Source of the DNA: Stieleria tagensis
GTDB lineage: Bacteria; Planctomycetota; Planctomycetia; Pirellulales; Pirellulaceae
Length of the DNA: 64,000 nucleotides
Reading direction: 5' to 3'
Assembly: GCF_024129865.1 (NCBI RefSeq)
Contig: NZ_JAMYFE010000060.1
Coordinates: forward strand, 124,001 to 188,000
The notes under the pieces were generated by a model. The model ran no database searches. It saw nothing but the letters and a program-made list of their open reading frames with translations, and was not told the DNA's origin. Positions 53,353-63,956 of the stretch are shown one piece after another; positions within the stretch are counted from its first letter, which is position 1; each line of letters begins with the position of its first letter. The position numbers were made by a program, and so were the translations under genes.

Positions 53353-56300
53353 TCAGTGTTTTTCGGTGGACGCTTCAGTGCCGTGATCTTCACCGGCATG
53401 CTCATCGCCATGCCCCTGATGATCGCCTTCGCCTTCATGTTCGCCGTGGGCGGCATGACCGTGATGCGCTTTGATGTCTTTCAGATCCTTGATCTGGAAC
53501 GTGGTCATCAAACGTGGATGCGGGTTCCGCACGCGAGCGAGGTACTCTGTTCGTGGCTTGATGTTCAATTGTTCCAACATGCCATAGGCACGAGGATCTT
53601 CCCGTTTGATGGCCACGGCTGATTCTGGATCGGCAATATTGCCAAATTCGATCGCGTTGGTACCACAGGCCGCTTGGCAGGCCGTGATCACGTCGCCGTC
53701 TTTGACCGGACGACCGCCCTCTTTGCGGGCTTGGATCTTGCCTTTTTCGATTCGCTGAATGCAGTACGTGCACTTTTCCATCACACCACGACCACGCGGT
53801 GTAACATCGGGGTTCAACACCAAAGCCTGCAGCTTGCGACTGGCCGACTCGATCGCACTCGGATAGGCCTTGACGCCATAGCCGACACCGATTTCTTCGT
53901 TGTAATTGAAGTAGTTGAACCGCCGTACTTTCAGCGGGCAGTTGTTGGCACAGTAGCGAGTCCCGATGCAACGGTTATAGGCCATCGCGTTGATGCCTTC
54001 TTCGGTGTGCACCGTCGCGGCAACCGGACAGACCTGTTCACAGGGAGCGGTTTCGCAATGAACGCAAGCGACCGGTTGGTGAACCACTTGGGCGTCGTCG
54101 GCGTCACCTTGGAAATAGCGATCGATTCGCAACCAGTGCATCTCACGACTGTTTTTGACCTGTTCGGCACCGACGATCGGAATGTTGTTTTCACTTTGAC
54201 AGGCAATCACACAGGCATTGCAACCGGTGCACTTGGTCAGATCAATTGACATCCCCCACTGCGGGATGAAATCCTTGGCCGAGTCCAGCTGAATCTCCTG
54301 CATCGGCTCTTTGCTGAGCGATCCATATTGACCGACCTTGGGAACGTGAGCCGCCTTGGGCTGTTCCTTGGCAAACGTCGGCACCTTTTTCAACAACTCG
54401 GTGGTTCCTTCACGAACCAGCGTGAAACTACGTTTCTGGGTTTCCGTCTTGCCGATCTCATCGATCGCCCAGTGATCCTGGGTGGTCGCGAACTCGAATT
54501 CATTGAAATTCGGGCGGGCTTCGACTCCATAGGCAATGTGCATCGAATCGCTACTTCGCAGCGGCGAAACATCAAACCCGATCGCATCGATACCCAATGC
54601 GGTGTAGCCGCCGACATGGCCGACTCGTGTGCGTCCGTATCCGATCGCCGCAGTCACCACACCAGGGGCGACGCCGGGAACTTCGAACACAGGCAATTCA
54701 ATCTTGTTGCCGCCTTTGCGTAGCGTGACGAACAAACCGTGGCCAATGCCCAACGCCTTGGCAGTGGCGGGACTCATGATCGCCGCATTGCCCCAAGTCA
54801 ATTTAGTGATTGACTGCGGCAATTCCTGCAGCCAACCGTTATTTGCAAATCGGCCGTCGTACAACCCATCGGCAACCGTGAAGATGACATCGATATTGTC
54901 CAGATCCACTTCCGCTGTGCCTGCGACCGGCGCTTCGCTAGGCAACTTGGCGGCTTGACCGGAGACATCCAATCCCTCGCTTTTCGCTTTAATGTCCTCG
55001 GAGAACCCTTCGTGCAGCAGCGTCCGCCATTGACGCTCACTCAACGACTCGCCGGCGACCGCATCGGCCGTGCGTCGAACCAACTTCATCGGCTCCACTT
55101 CGTCTTCGCCCAGCATCAACGCCAGCACTTCGGCAGCGGTTCGTCCGCCCATCAACGGCAGGATCTGTGGCTGACAGACACCAAAATAGCCTTCGCCATT
55201 GATACAATCGCCCCACGATTCCAACGGGTGCGCCAGCGGCAGCGACCAGTTGCAGATCGCCCCAGTCTCGTCGTCGTACTCACCCAGATAAATGGTGGTG
55301 TCGACCTTGCCGATCGCCGCCGCGACATCAATTTCGCCGGGTGATGCGACCACAGGGTTGTCGCCCAAAATCAGCAGCGTCTCCACGTCGCCCTGGCCGG
55401 CCGCATCCACGAGATCCTTAAGCGAACTGACACTCAGATCAGCATCAACACAGGGCAAGAATTTCTGGGCGGTGCCAAACGACCCCAACTTTTTGTTCAG
55501 TGCAATCCCAGCAGCGACAGCGTCCGCTCCCAAGCTTTCACCGACCACCACGACTGCGTTTTCACCGGCGTCGACGATGTCAGAAGCCAAACAGTCCAAA
55601 AACCGTTCCATCCGCTCTTGAGCGGTGATTTCCTTGTCATTAAACGGCAACTCGCCTTCGGCATGCGACTGCGTCTCGCCGGCGGCCAACCCATCCAGCT
55701 TTTTCTCCAGAGCAGCCAAAAACGCCTTCATCTGACTCGGACGCAGCGGCAACCGCGAATCAGCCATCGTGCCCGTGGTGGTATACCCACCCTCGGCCAC
55801 ATACAACCGACTCATTTCGCCCTCGAGCGGATTCCGGTTCAAAGCAAACGTCTTGGCCGCAGCCAACGACCCCGTGCCACCCAAGAAATCGGCACCCAGC
55901 GAGAAAATGACTTTCGCGTCAGTTAAATCCAACGTCTGATTGCACTCAGTCCCCAGCATCTGCTTGGTGGCCTGACGCATCACGCCGTCGGACACACCGT
56001 CATAGCGAGCCACCATGGCAGCGGGCAGTGTTTCCTGCAGTTTCTTCACCATCCGCACCAACGTCGGCGACGCTGTCGGCGACATCAGCAGGGCAAACCC
56101 CTTGCCGTCGCCATTGCTGGCCGCTTTCTTGACACTCGCACGACCGACCTTCAGAAACTCGTCCCAACCAGCCTCCTGCTTACGATCCTGACCGTCTTTG
56201 CCTCGCACCAAGAGCGGGCCCTGGTCACCACGCGAACGATCGGGGTCATACAGCGACAAAATCGAGGCTTGCACATAAGGATCCGTGCCGCCGCCGGACG

Positions 56301-56676
56301 GGTGCAACGAATTCGACTCGATGTGCTGGGGACGCCCGTCAAAACAACGCACAAACAGATTGTGCACCGACCCGGCGAGCTCAAAACTGGTCGCTCGCTC
56401 GTAGAATTCACCCGGCACTCGACCTTCGGGGCGAATCACAAACGGCGCGATGATCTCCTCCGGATAACGACAACCGGCGACACCAGCCATTGCCAGCGAA
56501 GCGCCCATCAATTGCATCCAGCGGCGACGCGGCATGCCCTCGGGGTACTCGGATGCGGCGATCGGAAATTCGCGATGCAAGTAATTCGATTGAAATTCCT
56601 CGCTGCGGTGCAATTCCGAAATACTTCGCCAGTACGTCGGGGCTTCGCTGGTCGCGTTGGATTCGTTTTGAGTCAT
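53353..56676 (-). CDS. actB: Alternative complex III iron-sulfur/molybdopterin-like subunit ActB
   Basis: A 1107-residue protein. A twin-arginine-like signal [20 protein letters not shown] (residues 50-69) ends at a Cys that also fits a lipobox. Residues 70-800 resemble a molybdopterin-oxidoreductase domain (complex-iron-sulfur-molybdoenzyme fold) but without evident cofactor ligands, as known for ActB. Residues about 805-1010 are a ferredoxin-like domain with clusters of Cys: [56 protein letters not shown] and CQAACG, enough for three [4Fe-4S] and one [3Fe-4S] cluster. The last 40 residues are His/Gly/Glu-rich. It transfers electrons from the quinol subunit to the cytochromes in the periplasm. 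Confidence 0.94.
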   Translation of the reverse strand: MTQNESNATSEAPTYWRSISELHRSEEFQSNYLHREFPIAASEYPEGMPRRRWMQLMGASLAMAGVAGCRYPEEIIAPFVIRPEGRVPGEFYERATSFELAGSVHNLFVRCFDGRPQHIESNSLHPSGGGTDPYVQASILSLYDPDRSRGDQGPLLVRGKDGQDRKQEAGWDEFLKVGRASVKKAASNGDGKGFALLMSPTASPTLVRMVKKLQETLPAAMVARYDGVSDGVMRQATKQMLGTECNQTLDLTDAKVIFSLGADFLGGTGSLAAAKTFALNRNPLEGEMSRLYVAEGGYTTTGTMADSRLPLRPSQMKAFLAALEKKLDGLAAGETQSHAEGELPFNDKEITAQERMERFLDCLASDIVDAGENAVVVVGESLGADAVAAGIALNKKLGSFGTAQKFLPCVDADLSVSSLKDLVDAAGQGDVETLLILGDNPVVASPGEIDVAAAIGKVDTTIYLGEYDDETGAICNWSLPLAHPLESWGDCINGEGYFGVCQPQILPLMGGRTAAEVLALMLGEDEVEPMKLVRRTADAVAGESLSERQWRTLLHEGFSEDIKAKSEGLDVSGQAAKLPSEAPVAGTAEVDLDNIDVIFTVADGLYDGRFANNGWLQELPQSITKLTWGNAAIMSPATAKALGIGHGLFVTLRKGGNKIELPVFEVPGVAPGVVTAAIGYGRTRVGHVGGYTALGIDAIGFDVSPLRSSDSMHIAYGVEARPNFNEFEFATTQDHWAIDEIGKTETQKRSFTLVREGTTELLKKVPTFAKEQPKAAHVPKVGQYGSLSKEPMQEIQLDSAKDFIPQWGMSIDLTKCTGCNACVIACQSENNIPIVGAEQVKNSREMHWLRIDRYFQGDADDAQVVHQPVACVHCETAPCEQVCPVAATVHTEEGINAMAYNRCIGTRYCANNCPLKVRRFNYFNYNEEIGVGYGVKAYPSAIESASRKLQALVLNPDVTPRGRGVMEKCTYCIQRIEKGKIQARKEGGRPVKDGDVITACQAACGTNAIEFGNIADPESAVAIKREDPRAYGMLEQLNIKPRTEYLARVRNPHPRLMTTFQIKDLKDIKAHHGHAAHGEHEGEGDHQGHGDEHAGEDHGTEASTEKH

Positions 56677-56776
56677 GTTCGTTCGGATGGATCAGTAGCA
56701 AACGGTGTTTACTGGCGTCGACGACGGATTCGCTGGCATCGACTCGGACTGGCGATAAAGGCTGATTAAACGGGCT

Positions 56777-57472
56777 CTATCGGTGACAAACCGCACAGTT
56801 CCGCTGCGGTTGAATGTGTTTTTCGGCACGGACCTTCTCGGCAAACGCCTCCTGGTCCCAGTCGGCTGGTGGCTCCCAATCCAGCTTGGTCACAAACTCG
56901 ATCGGCCGCAGATGTTCGTTGGGGTTTTCGTGGCAACCGATGCACCATGCCATCGAGAGCTCCTCGTGCTGGTAAACGGTCTCCATCTGGTCAATCCGAC
57001 CATGACAACTAACGCAACTGACGCCGGAATTGACGTGTGCGGAGTGGTTGAAATAGACGAATTCCGGCAGATTGTGCACCCGTTTCCACTGCATGCTCTT
57101 TCCCGTTCTCCAACTCTCGTGGATCGGTTTCAGATTCACACTGTCAGCCTGCACCGCAGCCAGCGCGGTCACGCCCTGCTCGTTCTTGGGGCTATGGCAA
57201 TTGATACAAGTCGCCGTCGGTGGCACCGCGGCATGAGCCGCATCAAACACCGTGTTGTGGCAATATCGACAATCCAGCTTGAGCTGCCCGGCATGAATGG
57301 CATGGCTAAACGGCACCGGTTGCTCCGGCTGATAGCCAATATTTAGCGTCACCGGGTCGGTTATCAAACCACCAACCACGACGGCAAATAAGCCACCACC
57401 GGCCAACGCAGCGCCTAGCACGAGTAAAAACGGATTGCACCAGCGAGGAAACAGAAAGCGTTGCATGATCAT
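56777..57472 (-). CDS. actA: Alternative complex III pentahaem cytochrome c ActA
   Basis: A 231-residue protein; ATGs at 57472 and 57466 are both plausible. One N-terminal helix (PFLLVLGAALAGGGLFAVVVGGL) anchors a periplasmic domain with five CxxCH motifs: CRYCH, CINCH, CVSCH, CIGCH and CAVCH, the last at the very C-terminus. FSHAIHAGQLKLDCRYCHNTV and YFNHSAHVNSGVSCVSCHGRI are typical of ActA and class III cytochrome-like domains, with His residues providing second axial ligands. It collects or spreads electrons within the alternative complex III. It is the first gene of a roughly 15-kb minus-strand run ending with ctaF. No promoter was identified in the 195 bp upstream. Confidence 0.93.
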   Translation of the reverse strand: MIMQRFLFPRWCNPFLLVLGAALAGGGLFAVVVGGLITDPVTLNIGYQPEQPVPFSHAIHAGQLKLDCRYCHNTVFDAAHAAVPPTATCINCHSPKNEQGVTALAAVQADSVNLKPIHESWRTGKSMQWKRVHNLPEFVYFNHSAHVNSGVSCVSCHGRIDQMETVYQHEELSMAWCIGCHENPNEHLRPIEFVTKLDWEPPADWDQEAFAEKVRAEKHIQPQRNCAVCHR

Positions 57473-57667
57473 CGACCGGATGAGGTCCGGACGCGTTTGT
57501 GCAGAAAAGAGCGGAAAACACTTCGGTGCAGAAGTATCGGTCGACCGCTAGCCGATTGGCAAGTCCTTCCTGCACCCGAGCGACATTGTGCCGCGAAGTT
57601 TTCCGGCCAGGCCGTGTGGCTCATCGTCGCACCGGACCACCAAGCCCGCATTTTCGGCACTCGGCAC

Positions 57668-58621
57668 TCACCACCATCCGCCATCGGCGGTCACCGGCCG
57701 CCCCTCACAACGCATCGAATCAAGCGCCGAGGCCAATTCAGAAACCGCCCAGTCCATGGCGTCGATCTCCAACCGATACTCCGGCCAACGCCAGCCGCCC
57801 GGCCACATTAAATGCGGCGCCGGCCAGCGCGTCACCCCGTTGGCCTGGTGAATTCGCACCAATAAACGCGGCAATCCAGGCAAACTGGACACCGAAGCCT
57901 GACCCGCAGAAGGCAAATGGGGCATTTCACTAGAGACCCACGGCGCAGTGGGTGGCAACGAATCGGGCGAAAACTCTCGAATCGCGATCCCCCGTTCGGT
58001 TCGCAGCCGGCGGCACAATTCTTGGCGAACTTCAGCACGTCCTGACACCAACGCCAGTGACGGCACATCGGCCGACAAATGATCGGCTAGCTCCTGCAGC
58101 GTCCAGCCAAACCGCGGATCGCGAAAATGCGCCGCCACATCGCAAGCCGGCTGCAAAACGAACTGCCGCGCCGTGTATCGAGGGTGAGGAACCACCAAAC
58201 CGGTCGTCCCGCCGACCAACTGGCCATGCAAAACAACGTCCAAATCGATCGATCGCGCATCCCAACGCCGTCGCCGCTCGCGTCCCAACCGATCCTCCAA
58301 CCCCTGCAAAAGACTCAGCACCGCTCGCGCCGGCGCCACCGTCTGGAAGACGCCAACCGCATTCAGAAAGGGCTCCTGCCCCCCAGGCCCGCCGATCGGT
58401 GGCGTTTCAAACAACCGACTGGTTTGCAATCCACCGGCCTGCGATCCACTGCCGCGGAGCACCACGTCACTGGCTGCGATTTGCTGGGCCGCCAGCGAAA
58501 TCAGTTCGCGGCGGTGCCCCAGATTACTGCCAAAGCTGATCACGCACTGCGAAATCCGACTCGGCTCGATCGCCCGCCGGCCTGGCAGCGGGTGCGAAAG
58601 TGGCGATTCCGGCTCATTCAT
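57668..58621 (-). CDS. folK: Hydroxymethyldihydropterin pyrophosphokinase with an unknown C-terminal extension
   Basis: A 317-residue protein. Residues about 26-165 are HPPK (FolK): ISFGSNLGHRRELI, RLFETPPIGGPGGQEPFLNAV, LQGLEDRLGRERRRRWDARSIDLDVVLHG and PHPRYTARQFVLQPACDV. This enzyme transfers pyrophosphate from ATP to 6-hydroxymethyl-7,8-dihydropterin in folate synthesis. FolK is normally about 160 residues. Here a further 150 residues follow, starting PSLALVSGRAEVRQELCRRLRTERGIAIREF and continuing with LPRLLVRIHQANGVTRWPAPHLMWPGG and MDWAVSELASALDSM; I do not recognise a family for them. The gene lies 82 bases after the sulfatase gene on the same strand, with no other folate gene in the window. 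Confidence 0.88.
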   Translation of the reverse strand: MNEPESPLSHPLPGRRAIEPSRISQCVISFGSNLGHRRELISLAAQQIAASDVVLRGSGSQAGGLQTSRLFETPPIGGPGGQEPFLNAVGVFQTVAPARAVLSLLQGLEDRLGRERRRRWDARSIDLDVVLHGQLVGGTTGLVVPHPRYTARQFVLQPACDVAAHFRDPRFGWTLQELADHLSADVPSLALVSGRAEVRQELCRRLRTERGIAIREFSPDSLPPTAPWVSSEMPHLPSAGQASVSSLPGLPRLLVRIHQANGVTRWPAPHLMWPGGWRWPEYRLEIDAMDWAVSELASALDSMRCEGRPVTADGGWW

Positions 58622-58703
58622 CGACTGCCTCCAATCGTCAAACCTCTGCGCCCTATCATCAAACCCGCCATTCGACCTGCTCCCTGAATCACTGGTCCAC
58701 CAA

Positions 58704-60491
58704 TCACTCCAACCGGCGAAACATCAACAAACGCATCTCAGCGACCTGCGACCCAGCCACGTCGGTGGCCCGCAATCGCAATGTTTGCCGCCCGGGCGCC
58801 AACTGCATCACGCCCAGTGTCATCGGTTGCCACCAGCGAACATACCCCTCCTGGCGCGGCACCCGATCTTCGGCGGCCCCGACCAAGGGACTTTCCACCG
58901 GTGTTTGAATCGTTGCTTCGATGCGCTGATCTCCTAACGACAATTCAATCGTCGATCCCACATCGGCCTGGGGACAACCGTAATACAACTGGACTTCAAA
59001 CCGACCGGAATCGAGCACGTCAACATCCCAGGTGATTTCGCTGGTGGTGTCGACCCAATGGGTTAGATACGTGCAGTTGGGAAATCGGTTGCTCCGCTCA
59101 ATGGATCCAGTAAAAATCGCATCCCTGGCGGGCAACTGCGTCCAGGTCGCATCGGGATGCCCCAGCGGAAACGGCCGCGCGTCCTGATCGCCGCTCCCCG
59201 CCCAACTCGATTTCCAGGCATCCAACTGGCCAGCCAACCGCGTGGCAAGCTCGGAGTGGTCGCCACTGACGTCGGTCACTTCACCGGGGTCGTTGGCCAG
59301 ATCAAACAATTCGCCGCTGCCGTGATAGCGATACCGCTGGGTCCGCGCGGTCATCCGGTTCCGCCAGTGACTAAAGAGGATCCGCGATGCGTCACTCGGT
59401 GCCCCGCCGGTTAATTCACTCGCCAAGGAACGCCCGTCCAGCGGCTTACCCGGCAACTGCTTGGCCGCCCAATCAACACCCGCCAACTCACACAGTGTCG
59501 GCAACAAATCAATCGCACCGCCAATGGACTCGACCACGCTACCGGCCTTGATCTGCCGTGGATATCGGACCAAGCATGGCGACCGCAGCCCGCCTTCGTT
59601 GGTCGATCCCTTATGACCACGCAGGCCACCATTGAATCGCGATCCGTTTGGACCGTTGTCACTCAAGTAAACCACAATCGTGTCGTCGGCTTTGCCGCTA
59701 GTCTGCAAATGACTCAACAAACGTCCGACGTTGTCGTCGATGTTTTCACACATCGCCAACGCAGCTCGCGTGTGCGGCGTGTTTTGGCGTTTGGCGTTCT
59801 CCGGCGCCGGGTCCGGGACGAGCTCCTTGTCGGCAAACCGATCCCAATATTCCTGGGGAACCTGCATCGGTGAATGCGGGGTGTTGAGTGCCAAATAAAC
59901 AAAGAACGGTTTGTCGCCAGCCTGACTGACAAAATCGATCGCATGATCGGTCAGGTCATCGATGATGAACCCTTTGCCTTTGACGATTTGGCCGTTGTGT
60001 TCCAACATCGGATCAAAGTAATTGCCCCAGTGTCCGCTGCAGAATCCGTAGTAGTCGTCAAACCCGCGGGCATTGGGGTGATAGGGCCATTGCATCCCGC
60101 TATGCCATTTCCCATAGGCCGCCGTGGCATAGCCGGCTTGGCGAAACAGATCTGCAATGGTTTGCTCACCGACATCAAATCGCTCGCCGCCCGCCGATGT
60201 GCTGTAGACACCCATCCGATTGTGGTAGCGCCCCGTCAGAAACTCTGCGCGCGTCGGCGAACACACCGCACACACATAAAAATGTTCGACCTGGGCGCCG
60301 TCGCGTGCCAACGAATCAATAGTTGGAGTCGACAGGTTCGGATTCCCATGCAAACTGAGATCGCCCCAACCTTGATCATCGGCAAGCACAACGATCACAT
60401 TCGGCCGATCCGATTCAGCTCGAACCAGCGAGGCACTCACCAGCACCAACAATCCAACCAACTGAGACACCAACGCAATTCGACGATTCAT
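58704..60491 (-). CDS. Secreted type I sulfatase (arylsulfatase A family)
   Basis: A 595-residue protein with a signal peptide (IALVSQLVGLLVLVSASLVRA). The sulfatase domain has metal ligands ADDQGWGD (D38, D39) and the formylglycine site CSPTR with Cys77, followed by AEFLTGRYHNRMGVYST. FFVYLALNTPHSPMQVP and VYLSDNGPNG supply further active-site residues. The Cys-type site needs a formylglycine-generating enzyme, which is not in the window. A C-terminal section of about 150 residues (from about 440) looks like a beta-sandwich, with FEVQLYYGCPQADVGSTIELSLGDQRIEATIQ. Planctomycetes use many such enzymes to remove sulfate from algal polysaccharides; the substrate here is unknown. Confidence 0.93.
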   Translation of the reverse strand: MNRRIALVSQLVGLLVLVSASLVRAESDRPNVIVVLADDQGWGDLSLHGNPNLSTPTIDSLARDGAQVEHFYVCAVCSPTRAEFLTGRYHNRMGVYSTSAGGERFDVGEQTIADLFRQAGYATAAYGKWHSGMQWPYHPNARGFDDYYGFCSGHWGNYFDPMLEHNGQIVKGKGFIIDDLTDHAIDFVSQAGDKPFFVYLALNTPHSPMQVPQEYWDRFADKELVPDPAPENAKRQNTPHTRAALAMCENIDDNVGRLLSHLQTSGKADDTIVVYLSDNGPNGSRFNGGLRGHKGSTNEGGLRSPCLVRYPRQIKAGSVVESIGGAIDLLPTLCELAGVDWAAKQLPGKPLDGRSLASELTGGAPSDASRILFSHWRNRMTARTQRYRYHGSGELFDLANDPGEVTDVSGDHSELATRLAGQLDAWKSSWAGSGDQDARPFPLGHPDATWTQLPARDAIFTGSIERSNRFPNCTYLTHWVDTTSEITWDVDVLDSGRFEVQLYYGCPQADVGSTIELSLGDQRIEATIQTPVESPLVGAAEDRVPRQEGYVRWWQPMTLGVMQLAPGRQTLRLRATDVAGSQVAEMRLLMFRRLE

Positions 60492-61137
60492 CGGGCACCA
60501 CTAGCAACGTGTAAGAAAACAGACCAGCAACGACACCCGCAGCTTAACCCCACCACCGGCACCGTTCATCCATCAACCCAGCCAGCGCGACGATTTTGTG
60601 TATTTGAAGCATCCGTTTCGCCATCCCCCCACCACCCTGACCAAAAAGGGGAAAGGGGTTTTATTGCACCGGGAGGGAGCGGAGACGCCCTGTCTGACCG
60701 AAATAGAATGGAATCAGACCGCCAGCAGTTACACCTGGCTGAACCGTGGTTCCTTTTCCCCTTGGCAATCCTTGCCGCCGGCATGATCTCGACCTTGAAT
60801 CAAGGCCTCTATCTGGACGAGCGACGCTTGTGATGCGACCGTGCTCGCCTCTCGTTGAATTCCATGTCGCCTTGGGAAGTGGTCCACCAACGGTCTCCGT
60901 ATAGAATTTTCTGCCGGTAAACAGGCTTTGTGAAGCAGCGGGCGCCCGCCAAGGATTGCGGGCTGCGGTGACATGGACGACATTTTTTTCATCCTTTACG
61001 ATTCACACATCCTTTTTCATTCAATCAGTCTTAGCTGCTCACAGCGGTTTCATTTGCTTGGCGGAGCTCACTGACACTGACACTGCGAAAGGCGATTGAC
61101 ATGAGTCCATTCTCTATTGCACCAGCAGACGCCACCA
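60492..61137. other. Intergenic region, 646 bp
   Basis: This gap lies between the divergent sulfatase and PEP carboxylase genes, so it should carry both promoters. A perfect 12-bp palindrome, GCGGGCGCCCGC, is at 60938-60949, and purine-rich GGGGAAAGGGG runs occur near 60650. I saw no convincing promoter pair, terminator or RNA gene. The only coding possibility is the very short frame at 60708. Confidence 0.45.
60708..60833 (+). CDS. Doubtful 41-residue membrane microprotein
   Basis: An ATG at 60708 opens a 41-codon frame to the TGA at 60831-60833. The predicted product has a hydrophobic centre, FLFPLAILAAGMIST, and charged ends (MESDRQQLHLAEP; DERRL), like a single-helix microprotein. No ribosome-binding site is visible immediately upstream, and the frame also forms the tail of a long open frame antisense to the sulfatase. 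It may be chance. Confidence 0.2.
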   Translation: MESDRQQLHLAEPWFLFPLAILAAGMISTLNQGLYLDERRL

Positions 61138-63879
61138 ATGGAACATTTCATCGACCCAACCCTTCGCGCCGAAATCGGTTTCCTGGGCACCATCTTGGGC
61201 GACACAATCCGTGATTTCGAAGGCGCCGATTCGTTTGCCATCGTCGAAGAACTGCGTCGCCTGGCATGGGACCGGCGCGTCGGCCGGGTCAACGCCGAGG
61301 CGCGTATGACGGAGCGGATTGCCGAGTTGGACTTTCATCAGGTGCGCGTCGTCACACGTGCCTTCACAGTCTTTCTGGATCTGCTGAATCTAGTCGAAGA
61401 TCGTGCTCGAGTCCGGGTCCTCAATCAACGCACACGAAACGCCTATCCCGAACCGCGAGCGGAGTCGGTGCGGCAAGCGGTGCACCAGTTGAAGAGCGCG
61501 GGCAAGAGTGCAGAGGAGCTTCAATCGCTACTCGATCGATTGCATATTGAGTTGGTCTTCACGGCCCACCCTACCGAAGCAAAGCGGCGCTCGATTCGCC
61601 ACAAACTGACCACCATTCGTCAGCTGATGACGGAGCGAGATGGGGACCCGTTGCCGGAACAATCGATTCGAATCGAAAGGCAAATCCGAAGTGAAATTGC
61701 CAAACTGTGGCTGACCGACTTTGTCCGCCTGAATCGTCCCACGGTGATGCAAGAGGTCGCCCGGGGACTCTCATTCAAACCGGTCTTGTGGAAAACTCTG
61801 CCGCGGATCGACCGCGAATTGCGAACGGCGATCAACGAAAGCTATGGCGAACAGGTCCAAGTGAAACGGCCGGTGGTCACATTCGGATCCTGGATCGGCG
61901 GCGACAGAGACGGCCACCCCGGGGTCACCGCAGCGGTGACAGAGGAGACAATCCAGTGGCTTCGGCGAGAGGCCATCGAATTTCACCTCAATACCTGTGA
62001 TGACTTGATCGATTCACTGAGCCTGTCGCAACAACAAATTCGAGTCGGCGGCGATCTTGAACTGGCACTCGCGGCGGCCAAATCCAGTGGTCCCCAACTG
62101 GCCGAATCGATCGCCTCACTGCCTCCCAACGAAGTCTGGCGGCAATGGCTGCTGGTGATCCGCTGGCGTCTGCAGCATTCATCTCCCTCATCCGAAGAAA
62201 CCTCTGCCGGCGCTGCAGAGGGCTACACCTCAATCGAACCATTTCGAAATGACGTGCAACGACTGTTGACCGCCCTGCGATCGATCCCGGGTGTCGACCA
62301 GATCGCCGATGAAGTGGCAAGCTGGCTGAACCAAGTCGACACGTTTGGTCTGCACTTGGCGAAACTAGACATTCGCCAAAATGCCAGTGTCTACCGAGAC
62401 GTCATCGATGAACTGTTCCGCCTGACGGGCCTGGAACAAGACGGCCTAGGTGTGGACGACGACGTCCGTATCCAGCGGTTGCTCGACAGCTTGGAAACGG
62501 ACCTGGAAATTGATCCGCAGGCCTGCTCACCGGTGACCGCAGAAACTTGGAACATGTTTTTGGTGCTGCACCAGGCACGCAACCAATTCGGAGAGACACC
62601 GATCGGGACGCACGTGATCAGCATGACAGCCGCGCCCAGCGACGTCATCAGCGTGCTCTGGTTGTGGCGGCACTCCAGCCCCAGCGGCGCCCCCGAAACA
62701 CGCTGGCATGGGCCACCTATCGCGCCGTTGCTGGAGACGATCGAAGACCTACAACACGGTCCCGCCATTTTGTCCGGCATGCTGAAGATCCCTGCGTACC
62801 GCGAACACCTGCGCCGGCACGGAGACCAACAAGTCATCATGCTCGGCTATTCCGACAGCACAAAAGACGGGGGCTATTTGACAGCCTGTTGGTCGCTGTT
62901 TCGAGCCCAGCAGGCACTCGTTGAAGTGGCTGCCGCGCATGGCGTCGAACTGACGTTTTTTCACGGCCGGGGCGGATCGCTTGGCCGCGGCGGCGGCCCC
63001 GCTGCTCGCAGCATCCTCTCCCTGCCCCAACAAACCTTTCGTGGTTCTCTGCGACTGACCGAGCAAGGTGAAGTGTTAGCCGATCGCTACGATGACCCCG
63101 CGATCGCGCATCGCCATCTGGAGCAATTGGCATGGGCGTCGCTGCTGGCCGCCGGAGACCCAAACGATTCACCACCGGAAGAGTGGATCGCGTTGATGGA
63201 GAAACTGTCGGAGCGATCGTTTGCATGCTATCGACGGTTGCTGGAACACCAGGATTTTGTGGCCTACTTTCGCAGTGTCACACCGTTGTCGGAGATCGAA
63301 CAACTGCCGATCGGATCGCGACCTTCGCGGCGCAAACCTGACGGCGGGTTGAGCGATTTACGGGCCATTCCCTGGGTGTTTTCCTGGACGCAGTCACGCT
63401 GCCTGTTGCCCGCATGGTTCGGGATCGGGACGGCATTTTCCGAGCTCAGAAGTTCGCCAGAAAACCGCGCGATGATGCAGACCATGTATCGCGACTGGCC
63501 GTTCTTTCGCGCCTTGGTCGACAACGCTGAACTCGCCCTATCAAAATCCGATCTGTCGATCGCATCCCATTACGCCAATTTGGCCGACAGCCAGGAAACA
63601 CACCGCGAAATCGCCGAATTGATCTCAGACGAATTTGACAGCTCAGCCAAATCAATTTTGAAATTGACCGGCCGCAAGGAATTGCTCGACGGGATCCCTT
63701 GGCTGAAGGAATCGATTCGCGTTCGCAACCGATTTATTGATCCCTTGAATCTGATCCAAGTCGAATTGCTTCGGCGGGGGCGCCAAACGGACTTAAGTGA
63801 CAATGATGCCGAACAACTTCAACACCTTGCGCGACTGTCGATCAACGGCATCGCAGCCGGCATGCGCACCAGCGGTTGA
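61138..63879 (+). CDS. ppc: Phosphoenolpyruvate carboxylase
   Basis: A 913-residue enzyme from the ATG at 61138; a TTG at 61117 is an alternative, and no strong ribosome-binding site is seen for either. Catalytic motifs are complete: VFTAHPTEAKRRS with the catalytic His near residue 144, FGSWIGGDRDGHPGVT (about 245-260), LGYSDSTKDGGY (about 567-578), FFHGRGGSLGRGGGP (about 605-620) and the C-terminal GIAAGMRTSG, matching the family's GMRNTG end. It forms oxaloacetate from phosphoenolpyruvate and bicarbonate, refilling the citric acid cycle. The length is normal for bacterial Ppc. It appears to be transcribed alone. Confidence 0.96.
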   Translation: MEHFIDPTLRAEIGFLGTILGDTIRDFEGADSFAIVEELRRLAWDRRVGRVNAEARMTERIAELDFHQVRVVTRAFTVFLDLLNLVEDRARVRVLNQRTRNAYPEPRAESVRQAVHQLKSAGKSAEELQSLLDRLHIELVFTAHPTEAKRRSIRHKLTTIRQLMTERDGDPLPEQSIRIERQIRSEIAKLWLTDFVRLNRPTVMQEVARGLSFKPVLWKTLPRIDRELRTAINESYGEQVQVKRPVVTFGSWIGGDRDGHPGVTAAVTEETIQWLRREAIEFHLNTCDDLIDSLSLSQQQIRVGGDLELALAAAKSSGPQLAESIASLPPNEVWRQWLLVIRWRLQHSSPSSEETSAGAAEGYTSIEPFRNDVQRLLTALRSIPGVDQIADEVASWLNQVDTFGLHLAKLDIRQNASVYRDVIDELFRLTGLEQDGLGVDDDVRIQRLLDSLETDLEIDPQACSPVTAETWNMFLVLHQARNQFGETPIGTHVISMTAAPSDVISVLWLWRHSSPSGAPETRWHGPPIAPLLETIEDLQHGPAILSGMLKIPAYREHLRRHGDQQVIMLGYSDSTKDGGYLTACWSLFRAQQALVEVAAAHGVELTFFHGRGGSLGRGGGPAARSILSLPQQTFRGSLRLTEQGEVLADRYDDPAIAHRHLEQLAWASLLAAGDPNDSPPEEWIALMEKLSERSFACYRRLLEHQDFVAYFRSVTPLSEIEQLPIGSRPSRRKPDGGLSDLRAIPWVFSWTQSRCLLPAWFGIGTAFSELRSSPENRAMMQTMYRDWPFFRALVDNAELALSKSDLSIASHYANLADSQETHREIAELISDEFDSSAKSILKLTGRKELLDGIPWLKESIRVRNRFIDPLNLIQVELLRRGRQTDLSDNDAEQLQHLARLSINGIAAGMRTSG

Positions 63880-63956
63880 CCCCTGGCGCGCAGGCCGCGG
63901 AATTCGTCTCAGGGAATTCGTCGACTCGCTTTCGCGACGGTCACTTGCCGGACCGC

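Noticed and set aside
59874-60833. 319-residue plus-strand frame opposite the sulfatase
   Set aside because: It is mostly antisense to the well-supported sulfatase; only the extreme end lies outside and was listed separately at low confidence.
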